From: an uncultured Pseudoxanthomonas sp.
Lineage (GTDB): Bacteria > Pseudomonadota > Gammaproteobacteria > Xanthomonadales > Xanthomonadaceae
DNA length: 64,000 bases
Reading direction: 5' to 3'
Assembly: GCA_946886405.1 (NCBI GenBank)
Contig: CAMPIO010000006.1
Location: 1-64,000, forward strand
Both the position numbers and the translations under genes were made by a program. Positions 16,402 to 27,342 of the stretch are shown piece by piece (within the stretch, counting starts at the first letter, position 1; every line of letters begins with the position of its first letter). The notes beneath the pieces are model-generated. The model worked only from the letters and a program-made list of their open reading frames with translations. It searched no databases and was not told the origin of the DNA.

Positions 16402-17325
16402 TCAATCCAGTTCGCGATGGAAGGTCGCGACTTCTTCCCATCCCTGCTCGCGGGCGTGCCGGGCCAGGGTTTCCGCCAGGTAGACGGAGCGATGCTTGCC
16501 GCCCGTGCAGCCGAAGGCGATGGTCACGTAGCTGCGGGTCTCGCCCCGCAGCCGTGGCAGCCAGGTGTCGAGGAAGCCACTGACCTGGCCGACGTACTCG
16601 GCCACTTCCGGCTGCGTGTCGAGGAAGGCCCGCACTTTCGGGTCGCGGCCGGCGTAGGGACGCAGCTCCGGATTCCAGTGCGGATTCGGCAGTACGCGGG
16701 CGTCGAACACGAAGTCCGCGTCCGCCGGCACGCCACGCTTGTAGGCGAAGGATTCGAACAGCAGCGAGAGCTGCGTGCCCTTGTTGAAGGCGAATTCGGC
16801 AATGATCCGGCGACGCAGCTGGTGCACGTTGAGCTGGCCGGTGTCGATGATCACATCGGCCTCGTCCCGCAGTGGCTGGATGATGGCGCGCTCCTGGCGG
16901 ATCGCTTCCTGCAGCGACAACCCGCCGTGGCCGAGGGGATGGCGACGGCGCGTGTCGGAGTAGCGCCGCAGCAGCACCTCGTCGTCGGCGTCGAAGAAGA
17001 CCAGCCGGCCCTCCAGCCCCAGTTGCGCCAGGGCTGCGCGCCACTGCGCCAGTTTCGACAGGTCGCTGTGGCGGCTGCGCACGTCGATGCCCACCGCGAT
17101 CTTGGGCGGCAGTTCGTCCTCGCGGACCAGGCTGCGCACGAACGACGGCAACAGGTCGACGGGCAAGTTGTCGACGCAGTAGTAATCGAGATCCTCGAAG
17201 GTCTTCAACGCGACCGACTTGCCCGAGCCGGACAGCCCGCTGACGATCACCACCGTCGGGGCCGCCGGCGTGACGGCGCCGGGGTCATCATGCAGGTCGG
17301 TGGACGGGGGGGCGGCCGGCGTCAT
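16402..17325 (-). CDS. rapZ: RNase adapter protein RapZ
   Basis: RapZ is a nucleotide-binding protein that in enterobacteria controls GlmS by directing RNase E to a small RNA. Here 307 residues: Walker A GLSGSGKS (residues 30-37), [16 protein letters not shown], then the C-terminal sensing domain with [20 protein letters not shown] and [17 protein letters not shown]. Its start overlaps the hprK stop by four bases. The roughly 20 residues before the P-loop are Pro/Ala-rich and longer than in E. coli. Whether the GlmZ/GlmS circuit exists in this organism is unknown. Confidence 0.94.
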   Translation of the reverse strand: MTPAAPPSTDLHDDPGAVTPAAPTVVIVSGLSGSGKSVALKTFEDLDYYCVDNLPVDLLPSFVRSLVREDELPPKIAVGIDVRSRHSDLSKLAQWRAALAQLGLEGRLVFFDADDEVLLRRYSDTRRRHPLGHGGLSLQEAIRQERAIIQPLRDEADVIIDTGQLNVHQLRRRIIAEFAFNKGTQLSLLFESFAYKRGVPADADFVFDARVLPNPHWNPELRPYAGRDPKVRAFLDTQPEVAEYVGQVSGFLDTWLPRLRGETRSYVTIAFGCTGGKHRSVYLAETLARHAREQGWEEVATFHRELD

Positions 17326-18275
17326 GGCGTGCTGCGCTCCAGCAGGTTGCTGTGCCGGGCGATGAACATCGCGGCCGGGTCGATGCCCTTGGTCCGCAGG
17401 ATATGCAGGCGCGTGGCGGCCTCGGTCAGCACGGCCAGGTTGCGGCCGGGCATCACCGGCAGGGTGATCAGCGGCACGTCGAGGTCCAGCACGTGGCGGG
17501 TGCCGGAGTCGCCTGTCAGGCGCTCGTAGCCGTGCGGATTGGGCTCGGTCATCGGGCGCGTGAGGTGCACGATCAGGCGCAGGTACTTGTTCTTCTTCAC
17601 TGCGGTGTCGCCGAACATCTCGCGCACGTTGAGCACGCCCAGGCCGCGCACTTCCAACAGGTCCTGCAGCAGTTCCGGGCAGGTGCCGTCCAGCACGTCC
17701 GGCGCGATCTGGGTGAACTCGGGCGCGTCGTCGGCGACCAGGCGGTGGCCGCGGCTCAGCAGTTCCAGCGCCAGTTCGCTCTTGCCCGAACCCGCTTCGC
17801 CGGTGATCAGCACGCCGATCGAATAGATTTCCATGAAGACGCCATGCAGCGTCACCCGCGGCGCCAGCGTACGCGCGAGGTGGTAGGAAAGATGATTGAG
17901 CAGTTCATGCCCGCGCTTCGGAGACCCCCACAGCGGCGTGTCGTTCTCGTTCGCGGCCTCGCGCAGGTCCTCGGGGCAGGACTGGCTCTTGCTGATGACC
18001 AGCGCCAGTGGCTTGGCCTGCACGATCTTCTCGATCGTCTCCCAACGCTGGCGTGAGTCGAGCGAATCGAGCCAGGTCAGTTCCTCGGTGCCGAGGATCT
18101 GGACCTTGTTGGGATAGACGGCATTGAGATAGCCCGCCAGCGAAGGACGTCGCGAGACCGTGTCGCCGGATTCCAGCACGCGTTTTTCGCCCTTCTGCCC
18201 CGCGAGCCAGCGCAGCGCCAGCTTGTCCTTCTGCTGGTCGAACAGTTCACGGGCGGTGATGCTGGTATTCATCAT
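17322..18275 (-). CDS. hprK: HPr kinase/phosphorylase
   Basis: Bifunctional enzyme that phosphorylates HPr on Ser46 and removes that phosphate. 317 residues; Walker A GEAGSGKS (159-166) is followed by the family signature [17 protein letters not shown], and the C-terminal loop [20 protein letters not shown]. The N-terminal domain ends around residue 130. The start could be either of two successive ATG codons (18275 or 18272). It is coupled to rapZ. The HPr in this cluster keeps Ser46, so the pair is likely functional. It occupies the place where ptsN lies in enterobacteria. Confidence 0.95.
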   Translation of the reverse strand: MMNTSITARELFDQQKDKLALRWLAGQKGEKRVLESGDTVSRRPSLAGYLNAVYPNKVQILGTEELTWLDSLDSRQRWETIEKIVQAKPLALVISKSQSCPEDLREAANENDTPLWGSPKRGHELLNHLSYHLARTLAPRVTLHGVFMEIYSIGVLITGEAGSGKSELALELLSRGHRLVADDAPEFTQIAPDVLDGTCPELLQDLLEVRGLGVLNVREMFGDTAVKKNKYLRLIVHLTRPMTEPNPHGYERLTGDSGTRHVLDLDVPLITLPVMPGRNLAVLTEAATRLHILRTKGIDPAAMFIARHSNLLERSTP

Positions 18276-18437
18276 GCGGAGGCAGCCGGCAGGAAGGGAT
18301 CACCCCTCCGGGCAGCGCGTGCGCGCGACACGCGGTCGACAAAGACCGCCCGGGGTGGCAAGGGCCAGTGTAAAGGCCGGGCCGGTGGCATGCGACTGCA
18401 AGGCCGCGATGCGCAGAATGCGATAGGGGGTGCGACG

Positions 18438-18464
18438 GGGTCGCTCCGCGACGCGGAGCGACCC
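18438..18464. repeat. 11-bp perfect hairpin between hpf and hprK
   Basis: GGGTCGCTCCG, five bases, then CGGAGCGACCC. No T run follows on the minus strand, so it is more likely a REP-type hairpin or an mRNA processing or stability element than a terminator. Confidence 0.65.
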
Positions 18465-18484
18465 ATGTCGAGGGTGGATCTGGA

Positions 18485-18805
18485 TCAGCCGATCAGTTCG
18501 CCGCGTGCGCCGTGGCGCTGGACGTCGGTGCGCTTTTCCTTGTGCTTGACCAGCAGGCGGTCGAGCTTGTCGGCGAGGATGTCGATGGCGGCGTACATGT
18601 CCTGCGCACCGGCATCGGCATGCAGCCTGCGGCCGGAGACATTGACGGTGGCCTCGGCCAGGTAGTCGGGTTTACGGGTGCCCAGTTGCGCACGGACTTC
18701 GCAGGGTTGCTCGAAGTGGCGCTCCAACCGCCTCAGTTTGGTTTCGACGTATTCGCGCAGGGCGGGAGTGACTTCGATTTCATGGCCGTAAGTCTCGATA
18801 CGCAT
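18485..18805 (-). CDS. hpf: Ribosome hibernation promoting factor (short HPF/YfiA family)
   Basis: Binds the 30S subunit in stationary phase to inactivate ribosomes. The 106-residue protein begins MRIETYGHEIEVTPALREYVETKLRR and has the family's VNVSGRRLHADAGAQDMYAAIDILADKL, matching short HPF without a C-terminal dimerisation domain. It follows rpoN, the standard location in gammaproteobacteria, after a 258-base gap in which I see no gene. The ATG is preceded by AGGAGGCA, a strong ribosome site. Confidence 0.94.
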   Translation of the reverse strand: MRIETYGHEIEVTPALREYVETKLRRLERHFEQPCEVRAQLGTRKPDYLAEATVNVSGRRLHADAGAQDMYAAIDILADKLDRLLVKHKEKRTDVQRHGARGELIG

Positions 18806-19063
18806 GTATGCCTCCTTCGGGTCGTTAGAACCGCGCGCGTGGCGCGGAGCGTGTCAGGAATGACAACGCGGCAGGGTCTGGGGTTCCGTGGATGCTCCTG
18901 TGCCGGTGGCGATGGCAGGCGACGCCTGCAAGACAAAGATGGACCCGTCCGCGGCAACTATCAACCGTCGCGGGTTTCTTTTTTCGATCGCATGGCGGAG
19001 TGTTAGGAAACCGTTTCGCGCGCCGGGAACGGGATCACGGATCCTGTGTCGAACCGGTGCGGT

Positions 19064-20500
19064 TCAGGCGATCCGCACGCGCTCGTGCGATGACAGGATG
19101 TTGAGTGCTTCGCGGTACTTGGCCACGGTCCGTCGTGCCACCGGAATGCCGGACGCCTTCAGCAGGTCCGCCAGCTTCGCATCGGACAGTGGCTTGCGCG
19201 GATTCTCGCCATCGACCAGTCGACGGATCATGGCCTGGATGGCCGTGCTGGACGCTTCGCCGCCGCCCTCGGTGTCGATGCCGGAGGCGAAGAAGGCGCG
19301 CATCGGCAGTGTGCCGCGCGGCGTGCGCACGTACTTGCGGGCGATCGCGCGCGATACCGTCGATTCGTGCAGGCCGACCTCTTCGGCGACATCGCGCAAG
19401 GTCAGCGGGCGCAGGGCCTGTTCGCCGAACTCCAGGAAGCCGGCCTGCTGGTGCAGCAGGCAGCGCATCACTTTCAACAGCGTGTCGCCGCGGGCCTCGA
19501 CGCTCTTGAGTAACCAGCGGGCTTCCTGCAACTGCGCCTTGAGGTAACCGGCATCACTGTCGCCGCATTGGCGGATCATCTGTTCGTAACCGCGATGGAT
19601 GGTGATGCGCGGCAACGTGTTGCCGGACAACGCGGCGCGCCACACGCCACGCTGGCGCCACACCACGCAGTCCGGCACCACGTAGGTGTCGTGCGAGAGA
19701 TCGCCGACCTGCGCGCCCGGCTTGGGGTCGAGCGTGCGCAGCAGCTGCACGGCTTCTTCCACCTCGGCGACAGAGCGCTTCAGTTCCTGCGCGATCCCGG
19801 CCACGCCGCTGCGGGGCAGGCGCTCCAGGGCGGTATCGGCGATGCGCAGCGCCAACGCCTTGCCGGGCGTGTCATCGCTCATGACCGCCAGTTGCAAATG
19901 CAGGCATTCGCCGAGCGTGCGCGCCGCGACGCCGACCGGATCGAAGCGCTGGATCTGTCGCAGCACGACAAGGACTTCGTCCTCGTTCGCTTCGATGTCC
20001 GGGCGCAGTGCCTGCACGATGCCGGGCAGCGGCTCGCGCAGATAACCGTCGTCTTCCAGCGCATCGATCAGCGTGGCGCCGATGCGGCGATCGCGTGCGG
20101 AGAGATGCGACAGATGGAGTTGCCACAACAGGTGGCCGTGCAGCGTGTCGGCTTCCGCCACGCGTTCGGCAGGGCTGCCATCCTCGTCGTCGTCGAACGA
20201 ACCGCCGCTGCCGGACGTTGTCCAAGGGCCTTCGTCCGGCGACCAGTCGTCGCGATCCTCGGCGGGCTCGCGTGCCGCTTCAGGCGCCGGTTCGGCGGGC
20301 GGCTGGTCGTCGTCGCTGCCGCGGATCTGCGCCGGCTCTTCTTCCGGTTCGCTCCAGTCGAGCAGCGGGTTCGTCTCGACGGCCTCGGTCAGCTCGATCT
20401 CGAGTTCGGCGGTGGACATCTGCAGCAACCGGATGGCCTGACGCAACTGCGGCGTCATGACCAGATGCTGTCCCAGCGATGTCTGCAGGCGTGGCTTCAT
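19064..20500 (-). CDS. rpoN: RNA polymerase sigma-54 factor
   Basis: Sigma-54, about 478 residues. Region I shows the Gln/Leu-rich N-terminus (QTSLGQHLVMTPQLRQAIRLLQ), region II is acidic (Glu/Asp/Pro-rich, about residues 55-115), and region III ends in the RpoN box ARRTVAKYRE. Start ATG 20500 gives the standard MKPRLQTSLGQ N-terminus; the frame stays open to 20551 but the extra residues are not family-like. It sits 47 bases after lptB, the conserved lptB-rpoN-hpf arrangement. Confidence 0.96.
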   Translation of the reverse strand: MKPRLQTSLGQHLVMTPQLRQAIRLLQMSTAELEIELTEAVETNPLLDWSEPEEEPAQIRGSDDDQPPAEPAPEAAREPAEDRDDWSPDEGPWTTSGSGGSFDDDEDGSPAERVAEADTLHGHLLWQLHLSHLSARDRRIGATLIDALEDDGYLREPLPGIVQALRPDIEANEDEVLVVLRQIQRFDPVGVAARTLGECLHLQLAVMSDDTPGKALALRIADTALERLPRSGVAGIAQELKRSVAEVEEAVQLLRTLDPKPGAQVGDLSHDTYVVPDCVVWRQRGVWRAALSGNTLPRITIHRGYEQMIRQCGDSDAGYLKAQLQEARWLLKSVEARGDTLLKVMRCLLHQQAGFLEFGEQALRPLTLRDVAEEVGLHESTVSRAIARKYVRTPRGTLPMRAFFASGIDTEGGGEASSTAIQAMIRRLVDGENPRKPLSDAKLADLLKASGIPVARRTVAKYREALNILSSHERVRIA

Positions 20501-20547
20501 TCCCGACCTTGGAAACCCGTAAGGCAGCCAAGGGCCGCCGACGGGGA

Positions 20548-21267
20548 TCACAGGCGGAAGGTTTCGCCCAGATAGACCCGGCGTACGTCCGGATTGGCCA
20601 GCAACGCGTCCGGGGCCCCCTGCGCCAGAACGCTACCGGCATTGAGGATATACGCCCGGTCGCAGATTCCCAAGGTTTCGCGCACGTTGTGGTCGGTGAT
20701 GAGCACGCCGATGCCGCGATCCTTCAGATGTTTCACGATGCGCTGGATCTCGCCGACGGAGATAGGGTCGACGCCGGCGAAGGGTTCGTCCAGCAGCATC
20801 AGGCGGGGACGGGCGGCGAGGGCGCGGGCGATTTCGACGCGACGGCGCTCGCCACCGGAGAGGCTGGCGCCCAGCTGGTCGGCCACGTGGGTGACCTGCA
20901 GTTCGTCCAGCAGCGAGGCCAGTTCGCGCTCGATGCCGGCGCTGTCCAGGTCTTCGCGCAGTTCCAGCACCAGACGGATGTTGTCGGCCACGCTCAACTT
21001 GCGGAACACGGAGGGTTCCTGCGGCAGGTAGCCCACGCCGAGCTTGGCGCGCTGGTACATGGGTTGCGCGGTGATGTCCTGGCCGTCCAGTTCGATGCTG
21101 CCGGCATCGGCGGCCACCAGGCCCACGATCATGTAGAAGCAGGTGGTCTTGCCGGCGCCGTTCGGGCCGAGCAGGCCGACCACTTCGCCCGGCTGCAGGG
21201 TCAGGCCGAAGTCGGCGACGACCTCGCGCTGCTTGTAGCGCTTGCGCAGCCCCTTCGCGGTGAGCAT
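20548..21267 (-). CDS. lptB: LPS export ABC transporter ATPase LptB
   Basis: Cytosolic ATPase of the LptB2FG complex that extracts lipopolysaccharide from the inner membrane. 239 residues with Walker [10 protein letters not shown], the ABC signature LSGGERRR, Walker [14 protein letters not shown] and the switch histidine in [11 protein letters not shown]. Its start overlaps the lptA stop by one base (TGATG). The LptF/LptG permeases are not in this window. The cluster supplies both Kdo (kdsD, kdsC) and transport (lptCAB). Confidence 0.96.
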   Translation of the reverse strand: MLTAKGLRKRYKQREVVADFGLTLQPGEVVGLLGPNGAGKTTCFYMIVGLVAADAGSIELDGQDITAQPMYQRAKLGVGYLPQEPSVFRKLSVADNIRLVLELREDLDSAGIERELASLLDELQVTHVADQLGASLSGGERRRVEIARALAARPRLMLLDEPFAGVDPISVGEIQRIVKHLKDRGIGVLITDHNVRETLGICDRAYILNAGSVLAQGAPDALLANPDVRRVYLGETFRL

Positions 21268-21779
21268 CAGTTCTTGCCCTGTGCCGGCTGCGCGGACTTG
21301 GGCGGGATGACGGTGATCACGCGCGATCCATCGCCACCGCTTTCCACGTTGCCGGACTTCAGGTTGTACGTCATGCGCTGGCCGCTGTTCGAGCCGCGCG
21401 CTGTCTTGACGGTGTAGTTGCCAGTCATGGTCAGCGTCTCCTTGCGCAGGTCGTAGTCGACGGTGTCCGCCGTCGCATCCATCCAGGTGCCGTCATCCAA
21501 CTGCTGCCGCAACTTGACCTGCTTGCCTGTGAAAACCGCGCGCGCGATCTCACCGTCCGCCATGTAGACGTCGGCGGCGGCGGATTCGATCTTCAAGCTG
21601 CCTTGGGTGATGAGCACGCCCTGGGACAGCACCGTCTTGCCATTGCCTTCCAGGTTGCCGTTGGAGTGGCCGGCATCGATGGTGGTGGACTGGTTGCGGT
21701 CGCTGGACTTGGCCAAGGCACCCATGGCGGGCGCCGTGGCCAGCAGCAAGGCGATGCTAACGAGCAGTGCGCGGTTCAT
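21267..21779 (-). CDS. lptA: LPS transport periplasmic protein LptA
   Basis: Periplasmic bridge protein of the Lpt pathway. 170 residues: signal peptide ([23 protein letters not shown]), then the beta-jellyroll OstA domain with [22 protein letters not shown] and [19 protein letters not shown]. The C-terminal Pro/Gln/Lys tail is disordered. Its start lies inside the end of lptC (23-base overlap) and its stop touches lptB, so lptC-lptA-lptB are translationally coupled. Confidence 0.93.
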   Translation of the reverse strand: MNRALLVSIALLLATAPAMGALAKSSDRNQSTTIDAGHSNGNLEGNGKTVLSQGVLITQGSLKIESAAADVYMADGEIARAVFTGKQVKLRQQLDDGTWMDATADTVDYDLRKETLTMTGNYTVKTARGSNSGQRMTYNLKSGNVESGGDGSRVITVIPPKSAQPAQGKN

Positions 21780-22320
21780 AGGTCGATTTCACCTGGGATT
21801 TGAAAATGTAGTCCTTGGTCTTGAGGTTCGTCTCGAAACCAATGCCGCTCAGTCTAGAGCCTGGCTGGGTGAGGGTCACGAGCTCATCGCTCGTGGCCAG
21901 GTCGCGATCGGGGTAGACGTTCAGCGACTGGGTCTTGAAGTGGATCTGTTGGGCGCCGCCCTGGGGAGGTGCACCATGCACATCGCCGCGCAAGCGCATC
22001 TCCTCGCCCTTGGCACTGAGCCAGCCCGTCTTGGCGCGCAGCTCCCAGGAACGGCCTTCTTCTTCCGGCAGCAGGAACAGCGGCGTCGTGATGTCGTAGG
22101 TCTGGTCCTGCGGATTACGCGCCATTTCCGGCGCACGCACCGCCACCGCTTCCTGGCCTTCGCTGTTCAGCGCGATCATCTCGAAGTCGCGCATCACGTA
22201 GTCGGACCGGTCGGCGACCACGCGGTTCGGTGCGGGAATGTCGCGGTTCTTCCAGGCGGACCAGCCACTCACGATGGCGGCGACCAGCAGCACCAGGCCC
22301 AGCGTGACGCGCCAGCTCAT
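21757..22320 (-). CDS. lptC: LPS export protein LptC
   Basis: Inner-membrane-anchored LPS bridge protein, 187 residues. One N-terminal membrane segment (residues 4-22) is followed by a periplasmic beta domain with YVMRDFEMIALNSEGQEAVAVRAPEMARNP-type strands and a C-terminal GSRLSGIGFETNLKTKDYIF. ATG 22320 overlaps the kdsC stop by four bases; the frame is open further upstream but only through kdsC antiphase sequence. The kdsC-lptC-lptA-lptB order supports the call. Confidence 0.92.
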   Translation of the reverse strand: MSWRVTLGLVLLVAAIVSGWSAWKNRDIPAPNRVVADRSDYVMRDFEMIALNSEGQEAVAVRAPEMARNPQDQTYDITTPLFLLPEEEGRSWELRAKTGWLSAKGEEMRLRGDVHGAPPQGGAQQIHFKTQSLNVYPDRDLATSDELVTLTQPGSRLSGIGFETNLKTKDYIFKSQVKSTYEPRTAR

Positions 22321-22862
22321 GCCGTGCCTCCTTCGAACGAGGGCGCATGGCCCTGCGTGCCCAGCAGCAGGTCGCAAGCTTCGCGCGCAGCGCCCTGGCC
22401 GCCGCTGCGGCGCGTGCGCCAGTGCGCGTGCTGCGCGGTCCACGGGTGTGCGTCGGCCGGCGCGATGGCCAGTCCGACGGCGCGGAACGGCGGCACATCC
22501 GGCAGGTCGTCACCCATGAAGGCGACCTGATCCAAGCCGATGCCGAGTCCGGCCCCAAGTTCGCCCACGGTGGCCAGCTTGTCCTTGATCCCGGTGAACA
22601 CCTGCACGCCCAGTTCGCGGCCGCGGGCCACGGCGACCGTGCCGCCCCGGGCCGTGATGAAAGCCACCTCGATCCCGGCGCGCTTCAGCAGCACCAGACC
22701 CTGACCGTCCTGCACGTGGAAGGCCTTCTGTTCGCGGCCCTCGCTGTCGAGGAACAGCCGTCCGTCAGTGAGGGTGCCGTCCACGTCGAAGCATGCCAAA
22801 CGGATGCGCGCGGCACGGGCCAGCACGTCATCGGTCAGGTCGTGGAGGTGGCGGAGGGGCAT
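22317..22862 (-). CDS. kdsC: 3-deoxy-D-manno-octulosonate 8-phosphate phosphatase KdsC
   Basis: HAD-superfamily phosphatase producing Kdo for lipopolysaccharide. About 181 residues. The catalytic motif is FDVDGTLTDG (Asp26 nucleophile, Asp28), then VAFITARGG, the Lys in GIKDKL, and VAFMGDDLPD. No cap domain, as in KdsC tetramers. Start ATG 22862 (MPLRHLHDL) is chosen over 22901 because it leaves a family-like N-terminus. It sits between kdsD and lptC. Confidence 0.94.
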   Translation of the reverse strand: MPLRHLHDLTDDVLARAARIRLACFDVDGTLTDGRLFLDSEGREQKAFHVQDGQGLVLLKRAGIEVAFITARGGTVAVARGRELGVQVFTGIKDKLATVGELGAGLGIGLDQVAFMGDDLPDVPPFRAVGLAIAPADAHPWTAQHAHWRTRRSGGQGAAREACDLLLGTQGHAPSFEGGTA

Positions 22863-22910
22863 GGGCAGTGTCGATGCGATAGGGGGAATGAAACGGAGCA
22901 ACCCGAGGGG

Positions 22911-23915
22911 TTACACCACGCGGGCACGCAACAGGTCGTGAATATTGAGTGCGCCGACCGGGCGCTGGTCATCGTCCACCACGATGAGGCCGCTGATCTT
23001 GTGGGTCTCCATCAGGCGTGCGGCTTCCACCGCCAACTGGTCCGCGCCGATGGTCTTGGGTGCGCGTGTCATGACATCGGCGATGCGTGCGCTGCGGACA
23101 TCCAGCGCCGGATTATCGAGCGTGCGGCGCAGGTCGCCGTCGGTGAACAGCCCGGCGAGGCGACCATCGGCATCGACCACGGCGGTCATGCCCAGGCGCT
23201 TGCGGCTCATCTCCATCAGCGCTTCGCTCAGCGTCGCTTCCGCGTCCACGCGCGGTACGTCGTCGCCCGCATGCATCACGTCGGTGATGTGGAGCAGCAG
23301 GCGTCGCCCCAGGCTGCCGGCCGGATGGGAGCGCGCGAAGTCGTCCGCGGTGAAGCCACGGGCATCCAGCAGGGCTACCGCCAGCGCATCACCCATCGCC
23401 AGCGAGGCGGTGGTGCTGCTGGTCGGCGCCAGATCGAGCGGGCAGGCCTCGGCCGGCACGCTGACGTCCAGATGGACATCGCTTTCGCGCGCCAGGGTGG
23501 ACTGGGGCCGGCCGGTCATGCCGATGACGGTGTTGCCCTGGCGCTTGAGCACCGGCAGCAACATCAGGACTTCGTCCGACTCGCCCGAATACGACAGCGC
23601 CAGCACCACGTCGGCATCGGTGATCATGCCCAGGTCGCCATGGCCCGCTTCGCCCGGGTGCACATAGAACGCCGGCGTGCCGGTGGAGGCCAGCGTCGCG
23701 GCGATCTTGCGCGCCACATGGCCCGACTTGCCCATGCCGGTACACACCACGCGGCCGTTGCCGGCCAGGATGGCCTGGCAGGCGGCAGCGAAGGCGTCGT
23801 CGATGCGGGCGGCCAATGCGTCCAGCGCCCGGGCCTCGATCTCGATGACCCGGCGACCGCTTGCCGCCAGACTGGCGGGCGAAACGGATGGGGTCTGGGG
23901 CAGCGGCTGGGACAT
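22911..23915 (-). CDS. kdsD: Arabinose-5-phosphate isomerase KdsD
   Basis: Converts ribulose 5-phosphate to arabinose 5-phosphate, the first step of Kdo synthesis. 334 residues. The SIS domain has CTGMGKSGHVARKIAATLASTG, FYVHPGEAGHGDLGM, LSYSGESDEV and the catalytic-histidine region RSHPAGSLGRRLL; two C-terminal CBS domains follow (about 210-265 and 280-330). The gene lies directly upstream of kdsC, as in E. coli. It is divergent from ibaG and shares a short promoter region with it. Confidence 0.95.
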   Translation of the reverse strand: MSQPLPQTPSVSPASLAASGRRVIEIEARALDALAARIDDAFAAACQAILAGNGRVVCTGMGKSGHVARKIAATLASTGTPAFYVHPGEAGHGDLGMITDADVVLALSYSGESDEVLMLLPVLKRQGNTVIGMTGRPQSTLARESDVHLDVSVPAEACPLDLAPTSSTTASLAMGDALAVALLDARGFTADDFARSHPAGSLGRRLLLHITDVMHAGDDVPRVDAEATLSEALMEMSRKRLGMTAVVDADGRLAGLFTDGDLRRTLDNPALDVRSARIADVMTRAPKTIGADQLAVEAARLMETHKISGLIVVDDDQRPVGALNIHDLLRARVV

Positions 23916-23935
23916 GCGGACGGGGCGCCGGCGGG

Positions 23936-23941
23936 TAGAAT
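23936..23941 (+). promoter_or_regulatory. Candidate -10 box TAGAAT for ibaG
   Basis: TAGAAT in GGCGGGTAGAATGGCC, 27 bases before the ibaG start codon. Same box and flank type as before algH and the HutD-family gene. No clear -35 box. Confidence 0.45.
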
Positions 23942-23968
23942 GGCCGGGTATTTTATTAGGAAAGCCCG

Positions 23969-25868
<1,900 letters not shown>

Positions 25869-25870
25869 GA

Positions 25871-25894
25871 AAAGCCCGGCATTCGCCGGGCTTT
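25871..25894. terminator. Bidirectional terminator between the EF-hand gene and DUF3108 genes
   Basis: AAAGCCCGGC, loop ATTC, GCCGGGCTTT: a 10-bp perfect stem with T runs on both strands. It lies between converging genes and can stop both. Confidence 0.88.
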
Positions 25895-25919
25895 CCGCAT
25901 CAGGACGGCCGGAGGCGCA

Positions 25920-26615
25920 TCAGCGCCAGGACTTGAGCGTCAGATCGATGGTGTCCTGTCCATTCTCACGCTGCAGGATGCGCGCGGGCACCGGCGCATC
26001 GGCTACCACCCAGACAATGGTCTGCTTGTCGCCATCGGTGCGCACGACCTTCGTCGCGTCCTGCGGTTTTCCGCCGATGGTGATCCGCTCCTTGCCGGCG
26101 ATCTGGTAATTCATCGGTTTGGCGCGACCGTTTTCCACCATGCGATAGGTCAGCGGTTTGCCCGCCGCGACGTCGCGCACGATGGCCAGGTTGACCAGTA
26201 GGGCGTCCATGTCGCCTGCCACCAGCTTCACGGGACCGGCGCGGTCGGGCTTCACGTCGCCGTTCCAGGTCGCCTGCGCCTTCCCCCAGTCGTAGACCGT
26301 GTTGACGTTCTTTTTCTTGATGAGCAGGCGCGAGCTGTCGCTGCTGCTCAGGGGGCGCATGCGGCCCTCCTGCAGGTCGAAGACGGTCTTCTGGCTCAGG
26401 TCGACCGCCTGGTTGCGCACGGTCAGCGAATACTGCCAGCGGTTGCCCGGCTGCGGGGCGACCGACATCTGGCCCTCGCCCACCATGCCCAGTGCGCTGG
26501 CACTGTACTGCGCGGTGAAGGCTTCGACGGCCAACGCAGGCGCGCTGGCGCCGGCAAGCAGCACGGCGGCCAGCAGCGTGCGCGGAAGGGAGAGTGCAGT
26601 CTTCGTCATGTTCAC
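25920..26615 (-). CDS. DUF3108 exported protein (copy 2)
   Basis: A 231-residue exported protein of the DUF3108 family, function unknown. Signal peptide ends near ASAPALAVEA. Family blocks include FTAQYSASALGMVGEGQMSV, KTVFDLQEGRMRPLS, DWGKAQATWNGDVKPDRAG and the C-terminal PARILQRENGQDTIDLTL. It follows a related gene with a four-base overlap, so the two are coupled. Related proteins are predicted periplasmic beta-barrel-like binders; no ligand can be named. Lacks Cys in the mature part. Confidence 0.85.
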   Translation of the reverse strand: MNMTKTALSLPRTLLAAVLLAGASAPALAVEAFTAQYSASALGMVGEGQMSVAPQPGNRWQYSLTVRNQAVDLSQKTVFDLQEGRMRPLSSSDSSRLLIKKKNVNTVYDWGKAQATWNGDVKPDRAGPVKLVAGDMDALLVNLAIVRDVAAGKPLTYRMVENGRAKPMNYQIAGKERITIGGKPQDATKVVRTDGDKQTIVWVVADAPVPARILQRENGQDTIDLTLKSWR

Positions 26616-27328
26616 GGTGCTCCTTGGTATTCGACCAGGCGGAGGTCCACGCCGTCCTGTCCGTCTTCCCGCTGCAGGATGCGCACGGGGGTGGGCACGC
26701 CATCGGCGACCCAGAAGATGGTTTCGTCGTTGCCGCCGTTCGCCCGGCTCACGCGCAGGGCGCTGTAGCTGAGGTCTTCAACGGTCACGTTTTCCGGTTC
26801 TGCTGATACGACGTACCGGTATTCGCGTACACGCCCATTGTCCACCACCCGGTAGTCGAGCTGCTTGCCGGGGGCTGCATCGCGGATCACCGCCAGGTTC
26901 ATCAGCAACGCGCTCAGATCACCCGGCTGCAGCGGCAAGGGCGCGCGCCGGTTTTTCTTGATGTCGCCCTGCCACTGCGCGGTGCGGGCCTTCCAGTCGT
27001 AGGTGCCGACCATCCGCTTGCCCATGAACAGGGCGTGGCGGACGGTGGCCTGGCTGAGCGGTCGGAACTGTCCGTCGGCGGTGTCGAAGACGGTGCTCTG
27101 TTCGATGTTCAGCCCGGCCAGTCTCGCGAAGCCGCGCGTGCCTTTCACGTTCAGGTCGATCTGCCATTGGCTGCCTGCCTTGGGCACCACCTTCATGCTC
27201 GCGCTGCCCGCCAGCTTGCCCTCGTTGTAAGCCTGATAGCTGGCCACGAACGGCTCCAGCGCCAGTGCGGGCGCAGAGGAGCCGGCCAAGACGAGGCCGA
27301 GCAGCAGGGAGCGGACGGGGGACAACAT
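26612..27328 (-). CDS. DUF3108 exported protein (copy 1)
   Basis: A 238-residue paralogue of the next gene, same family and same layout: a signal peptide (to about GSSAPALALEP), FVASYQAYNEGKLAGSASM, STVFDTADGQFRPLS, DWKARTAQWQGDIKKNRR and PVRILQREDGQDGVDLRL. The two proteins share the closing motif PxRILQRE(N/D)GQD, so the gene pair arose by tandem duplication. It lies 14 bases downstream of purN and is probably co-transcribed with it, though no functional link to purines is known. Confidence 0.86.
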   Translation of the reverse strand: MLSPVRSLLLGLVLAGSSAPALALEPFVASYQAYNEGKLAGSASMKVVPKAGSQWQIDLNVKGTRGFARLAGLNIEQSTVFDTADGQFRPLSQATVRHALFMGKRMVGTYDWKARTAQWQGDIKKNRRAPLPLQPGDLSALLMNLAVIRDAAPGKQLDYRVVDNGRVREYRYVVSAEPENVTVEDLSYSALRVSRANGGNDETIFWVADGVPTPVRILQREDGQDGVDLRLVEYQGAP

Positions 27329-27342
27329 CGGGGAAGTGCGGC

